Shown: piece after piece, positions 38,973 to 47,685 of the stretch
Position numbering within the stretch: the first letter of the stretch is position 1
Layout of the letters: every line of letters begins with the position of its first letter
Origin: Lachnospiraceae bacterium
GTDB lineage: Bacteria > Bacillota > Clostridia > Lachnospirales > Lachnospiraceae
Length of the DNA stretch: 54,580 nucleotides
NCBI GenBank assembly: GCA_022769665.1
Contig: JALEIR010000013.1
Span: 1-54,580 of the forward strand
Direction: 5' to 3'
The notes under the pieces: model-generated
What the model saw: only the letters and a program-made list of their open reading frames with translations
The model's database searches: none
Told to the model about the DNA's origin: nothing
Made by a program: the position numbers and the translations under genes

Positions 38973-40712
38973 TTACTGTATCCGAATCAGCTCCCTGCAA
39001 CGGTTTAGCGCCGCATAGAGCTCCTGTTTGCGGGGCATGGCAAGATTTCCCGGAATCATACCGCTGTCTCCGGCTACTGAACCTCTCGCAGAATCACCAA
39101 AAAATGCTCCAAACCCCTTTTTCTCCACCCGGTCAAAAACAGCTTCCGCTGCTTCTCCCAGTGTCCTTTTTCCGTCAAAGTCATGCAATTTCATATATTT
39201 CATCATATATGACAGCGTTGTCAGCTGTTCCGAATCCACCAATTGCTCCACATAGCGCAGATCTACCTCTTCGCGATTGACAGAAAAACCATCCAGTCCA
39301 TCGGTGCGCAGCTTGATGCGGTCATCTGCGGCAAAAGCCCCGTCCCTCTTCACCACGCGGTTAAAATCGGGTTTTTGTACTTTCTCCGCTGCCCCCGGTG
39401 TATAAGGAAAGCTCTCCGCCTCCTTCTTTGCAAGCTCTGTAATCTCCATGGGCTGATATCTTTTCATCTGTAAAATGCAGTCCGCTTTGTGGAAATAGGA
39501 GCCGCAGCTTCCCGCTACCAGAATTGTGGAGATACCATACTCCTCATATAACTCCCGCACCCTGTCGATAAAGGGGATAATAGGCTCCACCTCACGGCTG
39601 ACCACGCGCTGCATCAGTTCATCGCGAATCATAAAGTTTGTCGCACTGGTGTCCTCATCAATCAGAAACACTTTAGCGTCCGCCTCAATTGCTTCTACGG
39701 TATTTGCTGCCTGAGAGGTGCTGCCGCTGGCATCCTCCGTATAAAAAGCTTTTGTATCCCGGCCGTTTGGCAGATTACGGATGAACATGGAAATATCCGT
39801 CTTCTGAATACTCCTGCCATCCTCTGCGCGAAGCTTCATGGCAGTAGCATCGGTAATCACATACTCTCTGCCATCCCCGCTGATATGGTTGTACACGCCC
39901 AACTCCAGAGCCTCCAGCAGCGTGGACTTTCCGTGATAACCTCCGCCTACAATCAGTGTCACGCCCTTTTTGATTCCCATACCCGTCAGTTTACCATGAT
40001 GAGGCAGCTGAAGCGTCACTTCCATGAAAGCGGGCGCTTTAAAAGCGACAGCATCTTTCATGGGCAGGGAGGATACACCGGACTTTCTGGGCAAAACGGC
40101 ACCGTTTGCCACAAAAGCCACCAGCTCTCTCTTGATTAACTCTTCCCTGATATACTCCTGGTCATCCGCCAGAAACAAGACTTTTTCCAGACTGTCCTTG
40201 GGACAGGACGCAGACAAAATCGTCTGCCTCACACATACGGGAAGAAAATCAAACAGAATTTTTCCCAGTTCTCCCGCATTGATGGTCCGTCCGTTGGCGG
40301 GGAATCCGATTTCCATACGGACAACAATATCCCCTGTCGCCGTATCTACGGTACATGCGCTTCTCTCCAGTATCTCCTGCCCCGGATGACTGATGCCCAG
40401 AAGCCCGCTCTTGCCGGAGCCTTTTGCTTTGAAGGAATAATCCTTTATTTTGGCTGCCATACGCCTCAACAAATAATCCTGAAAAGCAATTTTTCTCACC
40501 GCACTCTCATAGCACATCCTGTCAAAGCCCGCCACCCTGCCGGGCACAAGAATACTGACCTTGGAAGGAGAAGCAAAGGGATCGCCCTGCACATGGTCAA
40601 TGGACAGTATATATTGCTGAAACTGATATTTTCCTTTCGTATCTTTATAGGCGGGATAGCCCTTGTGGTCTATCTGCCGAAGTAAAGTCTGTAAATCTGC
40701 CGCTGTTTTCAT
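38973..40712 (-). CDS. PF09818 predicted ABC-class ATPase
   Basis: A 579-residue soluble protein. The family P-loop VGGGYHGKSTLLEALE lies near residue 255, the signature/D-loop region has AFYTEDASGSTSQAANTVEA, and the Walker B strand is VFLIDEDTSATNFM. A long N-terminal domain (about residues 1-240) and a C-terminal domain flank the ATPase core. The trypanosomal RNA-editing factor MRB1590 belongs, to my knowledge, to this family and binds RNA through a pore, so RNA binding is possible. Own promoter at 40740-40768; AGGAGG is 12 bases before ATG. Cellular role unproven. Confidence 0.87.
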   Translation of the reverse strand: MKTAADLQTLLRQIDHKGYPAYKDTKGKYQFQQYILSIDHVQGDPFASPSKVSILVPGRVAGFDRMCYESAVRKIAFQDYLLRRMAAKIKDYSFKAKGSGKSGLLGISHPGQEILERSACTVDTATGDIVVRMEIGFPANGRTINAGELGKILFDFLPVCVRQTILSASCPKDSLEKVLFLADDQEYIREELIKRELVAFVANGAVLPRKSGVSSLPMKDAVAFKAPAFMEVTLQLPHHGKLTGMGIKKGVTLIVGGGYHGKSTLLEALELGVYNHISGDGREYVITDATAMKLRAEDGRSIQKTDISMFIRNLPNGRDTKAFYTEDASGSTSQAANTVEAIEADAKVFLIDEDTSATNFMIRDELMQRVVSREVEPIIPFIDRVRELYEEYGISTILVAGSCGSYFHKADCILQMKRYQPMEITELAKKEAESFPYTPGAAEKVQKPDFNRVVKRDGAFAADDRIKLRTDGLDGFSVNREEVDLRYVEQLVDSEQLTTLSYMMKYMKLHDFDGKRTLGEAAEAVFDRVEKKGFGAFFGDSARGSVAGDSGMIPGNLAMPRKQELYAALNRCRELIRIQ

Positions 40713-40739
40713 TTCTGTACCAAGCCTCCTGCCTACCCT

Positions 40740-40768
40740 ATTTTACTCTCTCCCAAAAACAGGGTCAA
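40740..40768 (-). promoter_or_regulatory. Sigma-A promoter of the PF09818 ATPase gene
   Basis: Minus-strand -35 TTGACC (40763-40768), a 17-base spacer and -10 TAAAAT (40740-40745), about 20 bases upstream of the gene's SD. Confidence 0.75.
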
Positions 40769-40816
40769 GTTCAAGAATAAATTACCGTATTAACCATACA
40801 AGGCAGCTTTCCTGAT

Positions 40817-42388
40817 TTATTTTACCGCCTCCTTGAACAGCATTAACATTCGGTATCTGGATACATTGAATGTCCTGAATCCGAAGTTTTCCGTGGATTC
40901 CTTCCTATCTTTCATCCAGTAGTAGCCGAAGGCTTCCTGAGCGGATCGTCCCCGCCATTCCGTCTGCCGCTCCCGCATATAATCCAGAGGTGACTCCTCC
41001 GAAAAGGCTTCCATGTCATACCCCAGTTTCTCCAGACAGGGCACCAGGACAGGAGCGGCATCGGCACTGAGATGACTGAGGTAGCGGTAGTCTTCATAGG
41101 GCTCGTATATCTCCCAAACTCCCGGGTCACGCTGCTGCATTTGCTGTATGTTTGCCACATTGACCCTGGCAATGATGTAATCGGGATGAGCAAAGGACAG
41201 AGCCAGATACAGCACCGTCACCACCGTCATACTGTAACGGAACAGAGGAAATCTCTCTCTATAAATATTGACAATCACCCCGACGAACAATACGGAAATC
41301 AGCGCCAGCGCCCAGAGCACCAAAACTCTTAAGAATGTCAGATAATAATACATGATATAGATGCACATTCTCATGGCACTGGAAGCAATCATGACGAAAG
41401 TGCAAAGTGACATTAATGTCAGAATTGCTTTCAGCACGTTGCTTTCCCTGAAAAAGTTCAAACACACTAAAACAATCACCAGATTCAGGAGGCTTACTAC
41501 CAAAAGCTGGAAAAAACCTTCTCTGGCATATTCCGCATAGCTGTACCCTGCGGGCAGCTGTAATTTACCCATAAACAACCCTGCAATCTGAATCACGGAA
41601 AATATCAGATAGAGCACCGTCAGCATACCCGTCACCGTGATTGCCAGCACCGGCTCTCCGGTTCTTTTGTCTTTTACCTCCTCCTTCATTTTCTTTTTGC
41701 ACAGATAGGAGGTAAGACAGTAAGATAACAGAAACATGAAGGCAATTCTGAACAGCACATTCACAATATTCCCAAGACTGATGTTTTCCAGGAATTTATC
41801 CGTCATCTGGCGAAATACTGCGTCCGCAGCAGACAAAAGTACCATTACCACCAGCACCAGCGGTACCCCTACCAGTATCCCGATGCCCAGCGCCCAAATT
41901 CGTCTGTCCTCCTTGCCTGTCTTCCGCTTTCGGAATTCCGCCGCATCCCGAAAAGGATAGCTTATCTCTCCAATACTGCAGAAGGTCAGCCGGCATATAC
42001 TACCCAAAAACTTTCCAAGCCCCCACTTGGAGGTGTCAAAGTATTGCCTTAGAAGCAGGCTCATCATCAGCAGGAAGATTCCCAGCTTGTTAAAAAAGAT
42101 GAGCCGTACATCATCGGTGCAGAAGGTGGAAATGCCCAACAGTACCATTGCCGCCATATAAAAGGCGCTTCCTCTTTTTAAGGTAGTCCCCAGTTTTGCA
42201 AGCGATAAGCACAAAAACAAGAGGCTGCCTGCTACGAAAAAAGGGAATGTCACTCCCGAACTGTTTTTGAACATACAAAATGCGTAAAATACCGCATACA
42301 GGAGGGCTGCCGGCCCAAAGAAACCAAACTTCTCCTTCATGCGTTTTGTCTCTTCCGTCTCTCTTTCAACCTGTTTTATGATAAACAC
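40817..42388 (-). CDS. DUF4153/DUF4173-type polytopic membrane protein
   Basis: A 523-residue protein with about twelve hydrophobic segments and a soluble C-terminal tail of 110 residues. The loop YSYAEYAREGFFQLLVVSL is typical of the DUF4153/DUF4173 family, whose function is unknown. GTG at 42388 has AAAGGA 5 bases before it; ATG at 42340 is an alternative. It follows the XRE regulator gene by 16 bases and is the last gene of the DUF2975-XRE-DUF4153 operon, so it is probably regulated by that small repressor. Confidence 0.78.
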   Translation of the reverse strand: MFIIKQVERETEETKRMKEKFGFFGPAALLYAVFYAFCMFKNSSGVTFPFFVAGSLLFLCLSLAKLGTTLKRGSAFYMAAMVLLGISTFCTDDVRLIFFNKLGIFLLMMSLLLRQYFDTSKWGLGKFLGSICRLTFCSIGEISYPFRDAAEFRKRKTGKEDRRIWALGIGILVGVPLVLVVMVLLSAADAVFRQMTDKFLENISLGNIVNVLFRIAFMFLLSYCLTSYLCKKKMKEEVKDKRTGEPVLAITVTGMLTVLYLIFSVIQIAGLFMGKLQLPAGYSYAEYAREGFFQLLVVSLLNLVIVLVCLNFFRESNVLKAILTLMSLCTFVMIASSAMRMCIYIMYYYLTFLRVLVLWALALISVLFVGVIVNIYRERFPLFRYSMTVVTVLYLALSFAHPDYIIARVNVANIQQMQQRDPGVWEIYEPYEDYRYLSHLSADAAPVLVPCLEKLGYDMEAFSEESPLDYMRERQTEWRGRSAQEAFGYYWMKDRKESTENFGFRTFNVSRYRMLMLFKEAVK

Positions 42389-42404
42389 CTCTTTCCTTTA
42401 CAAT

Positions 42405-42659
42405 TTACTTTTCACCAGATTCTTCTCCGGCACCCTGTATTTCCGTTTCCCTGTCATCCTCCGCAAATTCCAGAATATCTCCCGGCTGGCAGTCCAGAGC
42501 CCTACAGATGGCCTCCAAAGTAGAGAAACGCACTGCCTTTGCCTTATTGTTTTTCAGGATGGAAAGATTAGCCAGAGTAATGTCTACTTCATTTGCAAGG
42601 TCGGTAAGGCCCATTTTCCGCTTTGCCATCATGACATCTAAGTTTACGATGATTCCCAT
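42405..42659 (-). CDS. XRE-family helix-turn-helix regulator (YozG-like)
   Basis: An 84-residue DNA-binding protein. The helix-turn-helix spans about residues 13-60, with GLTDLANEVDITLANLSILK as the first two helices and FSTLEAICRALDCQPGDIL as the closing helices. Almost nothing lies outside the domain apart from an acidic tail. GAGGAG is 6 bases before ATG. It follows the DUF2975 gene by 25 bases. Partnering with a DUF2975 membrane protein is a well-known arrangement (YozG-YoaS in Bacillus). Likely autoregulator at the palindrome 43232-43246. Confidence 0.92.
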   Translation of the reverse strand: MGIIVNLDVMMAKRKMGLTDLANEVDITLANLSILKNNKAKAVRFSTLEAICRALDCQPGDILEFAEDDRETEIQGAGEESGEK

Positions 42660-42684
42660 AGTTGTCTCCTCTTCTCATCTGCGT

Positions 42685-43167
42685 TTATACCGTCAAATCA
42701 TTTTCTTCCTTGTATGCCACCGCCTGCTCAAATACAAAGCTCAGCACCTTGCTGAACAGCCCGGCAATGACAAACACTAAAATGACCACTCCCATGGCAA
42801 TTGTCATATAGACGATGCTCCGCACCCCTGCCATCAGGGCAATAAAGAAACTCCAGTTTCCCATCTTCCGCAGACTGATCACATTCTCCTGTACAAAGCA
42901 ATTCTCCGCCAGCACTGTCCTGAATATTTTTCTCAGTTCCCACAGCAGCTTTTCCGCGGCAATCCCCAGTACAAAATAGATAATCACCGTTTCCTCGTAG
43001 TGCTCTATCAGGTGGGGCAACTGCTCCCCAAAAAACTTGATGCTCCAGGGTAAAGACACTGTCACCGGAATCCCTGCAAAAAACATAAAATCCAGCAGGT
43101 ACTTTGTACCCATTATCCAGGGTTTCTTTGCATTCATTACCACATCTTCTCTCTTTTCACTTTCCAT
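42685..43167 (-). CDS. DUF2975 membrane protein (YoaS-like)
   Basis: A 160-residue membrane protein with four hydrophobic segments in two pairs: near 23-42, 59-78, 105-125 and 127-148. The pattern FRTVLAENCFVQENVISLRKMG between the pairs is typical for DUF2975. Function is unknown; it is nearly always next to a small XRE regulator, suggesting a membrane sensor that controls it. SD AAGGAG is 8 bases before ATG. It is the first gene of the operon behind the promoter 43245-43273. Confidence 0.87.
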   Translation of the reverse strand: MESEKREDVVMNAKKPWIMGTKYLLDFMFFAGIPVTVSLPWSIKFFGEQLPHLIEHYEETVIIYFVLGIAAEKLLWELRKIFRTVLAENCFVQENVISLRKMGNWSFFIALMAGVRSIVYMTIAMGVVILVFVIAGLFSKVLSFVFEQAVAYKEENDLTV

Positions 43168-43231
43168 CTCAGATGCTCCTTCCTGTAAATCTCCTCATTG
43201 CCCGGTCTCTTTATCGCCAAATATATTTCCT

Positions 43232-43246
43232 TTTGCGTATCGCAAA
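43232..43246. promoter_or_regulatory. Perfect 15-bp palindromic operator TTTGCG-TAT-CGCAAA
   Basis: The arms TTTGCG and CGCAAA are exact reverse complements around a 3-base centre and overlap the downstream edge of the -10 of the DUF2975 promoter. This is where a repressor would block polymerase. The encoded XRE protein is the natural candidate; this is inference. Confidence 0.65.
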
Positions 43247-43273
43247 TATATCATTCAGGAAATCGAAAGTCAA
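43245..43273 (-). promoter_or_regulatory. Sigma-A promoter of the DUF2975-XRE-DUF4153 operon
   Basis: Minus-strand -35 TTGACT (43268-43273), a 17-base spacer and -10 TATATT (43245-43250), about 75 bases upstream of the DUF2975 start. AT-rich palindromes lie upstream of the -35. Confidence 0.82.
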
Positions 43274-43282
43274 TATAATTTT

Positions 43283-43305
43283 ATTGATATTCAATAAATA
43301 TTTAT
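43283..43305. repeat. Two AT-rich palindromes upstream of the DUF2975 promoter
   Basis: ATTGA-TAT-TCAAT (43283-43295) and ATAAAT-ATTTAT (43294-43305) are perfect palindromes overlapping by two bases, located just upstream of the -35. The first has the same TAT centre as the operator at 43232. Confidence 0.6.
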
Positions 43306-43409
43306 CGAATCGCAAGAATTAGATTCAAAAATTAAAACATTCTTAAAAAGTTAAAAACGTTAAAAATACGATTCTTAAAAACGAAACTTACAAAACGTCT
43401 CAATACATC

Positions 43410-43440
43410 AAAAAAAGCCCCTTACTTCCGTAAGGAGCTT
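43410..43440 (-). terminator. Rho-independent terminator after putP
   Basis: Minus-strand arms AAGCTCCTTAC and GTAAGGGGCTT pair over 11 bp (one G-U) with loop GGAA, followed by seven T (plus-strand A run 43410-43416). It begins about 17 bases after the putP stop and isolates putP from the DUF2975 operon. Confidence 0.92.
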
Positions 43441-43456
43441 TCTGTCAACTCAAAGC

Positions 43457-44983
43457 TTATTTTGCAGCTTCAAATTCCTTCTCAATTTCTTCCTCCGGTT
43501 TCCCGGTCAGGAGGCTTACAATAACCACTGCTGCCAACGATACCAGAAAGGCAGGAAGCAGCTCGTATATATTCCAGACCCCTCCCAGAGGCCGTACCAG
43601 ATACTTCCACAAAAATACCGTTACTCCACCGGCAATCATTCCTGCCAAAGCACCCTGCATATTACTGCGTTTCCAGAACAGCGCACAAAGCATTACCGCT
43701 CCGAAAGCGCCCCCGAACCCGGCCCAAGCAAAGGAAACAATGGAAAATACACTGCTTTCCGGATCCTTTGCCAGAAAAATTGCAATCACACTGATTACCA
43801 AAATGGTGCCTCTTGCGATGGTCAGGCTCTTTTTGCCGCTCATTTTGATATGAAAGAAGTCCTGCAGGATATTCTGGGACACACTGGATGCCGCTGCCAA
43901 CATCTGACTGTCTGCGGTAGACATGGTAGCTGCCATGATTCCTGCCAAAATTACCCCTGCTACTATCGCAGCAAGGATACCGTTTGAACTAATCAAACCG
44001 GCTATCTTTACAATAACTGTCTCGCTTGCACTTCCCTGTAATGTCTCTAAAGCCCCTGCCTTTGTCATACCAAGTCCTACAATGCCGATAAAGATGGCAG
44101 CCGCCATTGCAAAAAATACCCAGACAGTTGCCACACGCCGGGAAAGAACCAGCTTCTTCTCGTCTTCAATCGCCATAAAGCGAAGCAGGATATGGGGCAT
44201 ACCGAAATATCCAAGTCCCCACGCCATGGTAGAAATAATTGTAATAATCCCATACGATGAGGATGTACCTTCAACTGCATTGTATGTGGCATTCATGCTC
44301 AAGTAACCGGGTAGCGCTTTTGCATTGTCCATTACTGCACCGATTCCGCCTGCAGTAGCAACTCCAAAACCAATTACGATACAGAGCGCCATTGTCATAA
44401 CACAGCTTTGAATCAAATCGGTAGTAGATACCGCTTTAAAACCACCCATAATGGTATATCCCACAATAATCAGTGCGGATACCACCATAGCAGTCATATA
44501 GTTTACCCCAAATAAGCTGTTGAACAGCTTACCGCAGGCCGCAAACCCCGACGCAGTATATGGAATAAAGAAAATAATAATCACAAGCGCTGCAATTGCA
44601 TTCAATATATTGCGTTTATCATGATAACGTTTGGAGAAAAAGTCCGGAACCGTAATCGCATCCAGATTGCTGGAATACCGGCGAAGACGTCTGGCTACCA
44701 AAAGCCAGTTCAAATATGTACCGATACCAAGACCGATGGCAGTCCATGCAGCATCACAGACACCGCTCAGATAAGCCACACCGGGCAGTCCCATCAATAG
44801 CCAGCTTGACATATCACTTGCTTCAGCACTCATGGCTGTAATGAAAGGACCCATCTTTCTTCCACCCAGATAGAAATCCTTACTGTCCGCATTTCCTTTG
44901 CTAAACAAAAATCCGATAGCCAGCATCAAAAGCAGATAAATAACGATTGCGGCGATAATACAAAAATTGATTGTAGACAGCAT
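43457..44983 (-). CDS. putP: Sodium/proline symporter PutP
   Basis: A 508-residue sodium:solute symporter with 13 hydrophobic segments. Close PutP features are KDFYLGGRKMGPFITAMSAEASDMSSW in the first helices, the segment AAGGIGAVMDNA and ADSQMLAAASSVSQNIL in helix 8-9 (sodium ligands). It imports proline with Na+. ATG at 44983 has GGGGG 9 bases upstream and lies right at the first helix; a longer reading from 45055 is basic and without similarity. Promoter 45027-45055 and terminator 43410-43440 make it a single-gene transcript. Confidence 0.93.
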   Translation of the reverse strand: MLSTINFCIIAAIVIYLLLMLAIGFLFSKGNADSKDFYLGGRKMGPFITAMSAEASDMSSWLLMGLPGVAYLSGVCDAAWTAIGLGIGTYLNWLLVARRLRRYSSNLDAITVPDFFSKRYHDKRNILNAIAALVIIIFFIPYTASGFAACGKLFNSLFGVNYMTAMVVSALIIVGYTIMGGFKAVSTTDLIQSCVMTMALCIVIGFGVATAGGIGAVMDNAKALPGYLSMNATYNAVEGTSSSYGIITIISTMAWGLGYFGMPHILLRFMAIEDEKKLVLSRRVATVWVFFAMAAAIFIGIVGLGMTKAGALETLQGSASETVIVKIAGLISSNGILAAIVAGVILAGIMAATMSTADSQMLAAASSVSQNILQDFFHIKMSGKKSLTIARGTILVISVIAIFLAKDPESSVFSIVSFAWAGFGGAFGAVMLCALFWKRSNMQGALAGMIAGGVTVFLWKYLVRPLGGVWNIYELLPAFLVSLAAVVIVSLLTGKPEEEIEKEFEAAK

Positions 44984-45026
44984 ATTCTTTTTCCCCCCAC
45001 GGCTTTTTCTAAAAGGAATAAACTGT

Positions 45027-45055
45027 ATTCTATCACTTCGTACCGCTTTATGCAA
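45027..45055 (-). promoter_or_regulatory. Sigma-A promoter of putP
   Basis: Minus-strand -35 TTGCAT (45050-45055), a 17-base spacer and -10 TAGAAT (45027-45032), about 45 bases before the putP ATG. Confidence 0.72.
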
Positions 45056-45162
45056 GCGAAAATGTATTTTTATGAACTTAATACACTATTTTATACATTT
45101 TTATTTGAATATATTCGGGATTTTATACACATATAGCGCATAACAAAGATAAAGCAGAACTG

Positions 45163-46083
45163 CTAAATCCCCTTCAATAACAGCATGCTCCACAGCGGTG
45201 TGGCAATCAGGGACATTACTGTAGTCAGGACGACGCACTTGCTGGCATAGACCGCGTCCCCGTCATACTTGGCTGCCAAAATTGCCGTGGTGCTGGCAGC
45301 AGGCATGGCTGCCAAGAGAACCGACACTCCTGTCACAAGTCCGTCAACCCGAAAAGCAAGACACCCGACATAGACCACAAGCGGAATCAGCACCAGACGA
45401 AGCCCCGAAAACAGAAAAATAGACTTATCCAGCATCTCCCTTGGCTTCACATCTGCCAGAATAGTTCCGATAACCAGCATGGACATGGCAGTATTGCAAT
45501 TTCCTATATCCTTCAGCGCCGCATCTAAAAATGAGGGTAACGACACTTGTGTTAACATTAAAATCATACCCAGGAAAACCGCGATAATACAGGGATGTGT
45601 CAACACTCTCTTTACGATTGCCTTTCTGTCAGTTCCCTTGGTAAAATAGGAAACTCCGGCAGACCACATGACAATTCTCTGCGGAATCAAATACACGGAC
45701 GCCAATGCCAGCCCCATACTGCCGAAAACGCCTTCCGCCACTGGATTGCCCAAGAATCCCGAATTGGATGCCACGGTTGCATACATGAGAACCGGTCTGT
45801 GCTCCTCCTCGGTCCTGCGATATAGCGTCTTAGCCAATATGGCACAAAACACCTGAATCAGCACAGAAATCAGCAGAATCCATCCGAAATTCAGAAGTGT
45901 ACTACTGTCAAATTCTATCATAAAGGATTTTACGATATTGCAGGGCAGAATCAGATAAATCACCAAATCCGTCAGATTCTTCTTCCCTTCCTGCGAAATG
46001 ATATTCTTTTTTCGAAAGAACAGCCCCACCAGCATAATCAAGAACATTCTCAGCTGTAGGGAAATCAGTTCCGTAGTTCCCAT
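45163..46083 (-). CDS. AEC family (auxin efflux carrier-like) transporter
   Basis: A 306-residue membrane protein with ten hydrophobic segments. Typical are NLTDLVIYLILPCNIVKSF at the start of the domain and PLVVYVGCLAF in the second half, with inverted-repeat topology. Bacterial members export or import organic acids such as malate; the substrate here is unknown. SD AGGAG is about 9 bases before ATG. It lies 88 bases downstream of the fucosidase gene, likely at the end of that operon. The small hairpin AGCAG-TT-CTGCT just after it is too short to call a terminator. Confidence 0.87.
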   Translation of the reverse strand: MGTTELISLQLRMFLIMLVGLFFRKKNIISQEGKKNLTDLVIYLILPCNIVKSFMIEFDSSTLLNFGWILLISVLIQVFCAILAKTLYRRTEEEHRPVLMYATVASNSGFLGNPVAEGVFGSMGLALASVYLIPQRIVMWSAGVSYFTKGTDRKAIVKRVLTHPCIIAVFLGMILMLTQVSLPSFLDAALKDIGNCNTAMSMLVIGTILADVKPREMLDKSIFLFSGLRLVLIPLVVYVGCLAFRVDGLVTGVSVLLAAMPAASTTAILAAKYDGDAVYASKCVVLTTVMSLIATPLWSMLLLKGI

Positions 46084-46171
46084 CCTTTGTCACTCCTATT
46101 GCCAAACTTTCACCCATATATCCCAAGCCCACATTCCCGTTTATTACCCGCCAAATATTCCGGAAAATCAA

Positions 46172-47644
46172 TCATTCGATACTCAGCTTAAATACTATAG
46201 GTTTTTCGCTTTTTATCTCCGTTTCCAATAGCAGCCCTTCTTCCGTTCTGGTCCAGGTCGGCTTTTTGTCCCATCCCAACACCTCTATATCCTTGATAAT
46301 GCCATGGAAATTTGCCTGTCTGGAAGCATCCTGCTCTCCCAGAGAAGTGATACAATACTTTCCGTCCTCACTGCATTTCAGTGCCGTAACATACAGATAA
46401 CCACTGCCGGTAGTAAAACGGAAATCCTGAGAAGTAAAATTCTTCTTAATGCCGTCAGAGAATTGTCCCTCAACAATCTGCGTAGGACCCTCTCCGTATT
46501 TTCTCCAAACCTGCGTATTGTAGATTGCCTCTCCGTTTGCAGATAACCACTTACCGATCTCCAGAAGCAGATTCTTATCTTCCTCCGGGATTGTTCCGTC
46601 CGGTTTGGGACCGATGTTCAAAAGCAGACATCCGTTCTTGCTTACAATATCCACCAAATCACAAATAATCTCCGATGCCTGTCTGTATTGATTGTTCTTC
46701 GTATATCCCCAGGAATTCAAAGCTACTGACGTGTCCGTCTGCCAGAAATAGGGCTTTACATCCGCAAATTGTCCTCTTTCCACATCCGGTACGGCAGTTC
46801 CGAACAAAAAGGCATCATGCTTATAGTTGATAACCGCATCACTTCCCCACTCAGCAGCCCGATTGTAATAATATGCCGCAAATTTCATCAGATAAGGCTT
46901 TACGGCACTATGTTGTATCCACCAGTCAAAGTAAACAATCTTCGGATGATACCTGTCTACGATTTCGCAAGTACGCACCAACCAATCCTGAAGAAATTCC
47001 TCCGTCGGTATAGGTTGGCTGTACAAATCCTGATGATTTCTCTCCGGCATAGCAGGCCAGTAAAAATCACCTCTTTCCATGGGTTCATGAATGTCACTGT
47101 CGAATTCCATGCCATGCCCCATAAAGAACCAGTGCTCCACACGGTGAGAGGACGCCCCTATCTCCATACCTCTTTCCCGGCAACTTTTTGACAACTCTCC
47201 CAACACATCTCTCTGTGGTCCCATCTCATATGCATTCCAGTGAGAAATCTCACTTTTGTACATCTGAAATCCGTCGTGGTGCTCCGCAACAGGAACCACA
47301 TACTTTGCACCTGCTGCCCGAAAAAGCTCCGCCCACTCCTCCGCATCAAATTTCTCTGCCTTAAACATGGGTATAAAGTCCTTGTATCCAAATTCTGTCT
47401 GTTTTCCGTAAGTCTCAATATGATGCATATACTCCGGAGAATCCTTCACGTACATATTCCGGGAGTACCATTCACTTCCGAAAGCAGGCACGCTGTAGAT
47501 ACCCCAATGAATAAAAATACCGAACTTTGCTTTCCGGTACCATTCGGGCACCTGATAGGCAGATAAGGACTCCCAATTATCCCGATACGGTCCCTTTGAA
47601 ATCACCTGTTCAATCGTTTCCAGATACGGTTTCATATCATACAT
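46172..47644 (-). CDS. GH29 alpha-L-fucosidase
   Basis: A 490-residue glycosidase lacking a signal peptide, so probably intracellular. The N-terminal barrel begins with AKFGIFIHWGIYSVPAFGSEW, a signature of GH29, and the nucleophile is expected at the Asp in KIVYFDWWIQHS. The C-terminal 130 residues form a beta domain. It releases fucose from oligosaccharides by a retaining mechanism. SD AAAAGGGG precedes ATG. It follows the GH42 gene by 41 bases, suggesting joint use of fucosylated galactosides such as host glycans or milk oligosaccharides, which is inference. Confidence 0.92.
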   Translation of the reverse strand: MYDMKPYLETIEQVISKGPYRDNWESLSAYQVPEWYRKAKFGIFIHWGIYSVPAFGSEWYSRNMYVKDSPEYMHHIETYGKQTEFGYKDFIPMFKAEKFDAEEWAELFRAAGAKYVVPVAEHHDGFQMYKSEISHWNAYEMGPQRDVLGELSKSCRERGMEIGASSHRVEHWFFMGHGMEFDSDIHEPMERGDFYWPAMPERNHQDLYSQPIPTEEFLQDWLVRTCEIVDRYHPKIVYFDWWIQHSAVKPYLMKFAAYYYNRAAEWGSDAVINYKHDAFLFGTAVPDVERGQFADVKPYFWQTDTSVALNSWGYTKNNQYRQASEIICDLVDIVSKNGCLLLNIGPKPDGTIPEEDKNLLLEIGKWLSANGEAIYNTQVWRKYGEGPTQIVEGQFSDGIKKNFTSQDFRFTTGSGYLYVTALKCSEDGKYCITSLGEQDASRQANFHGIIKDIEVLGWDKKPTWTRTEEGLLLETEIKSEKPIVFKLSIE

Positions 47645-47685
47645 TTTTGCTTTCCCCTTTTCTGCATTCCTGCATCCGTCAGCAC

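Noticed and set aside
43343..43381. CRISPR-like repeats
   Set aside because: Only short A-tracts with uneven spacing, no repeat of 20 or more bases with spacers and no cas genes. No CRISPR array was found anywhere in the window.
45128..45160. Terminator after the AEC gene
   Set aside because: The only hairpin (AGCAG-TT-CTGCT) is five bp with a two-base loop and a poor T-run.
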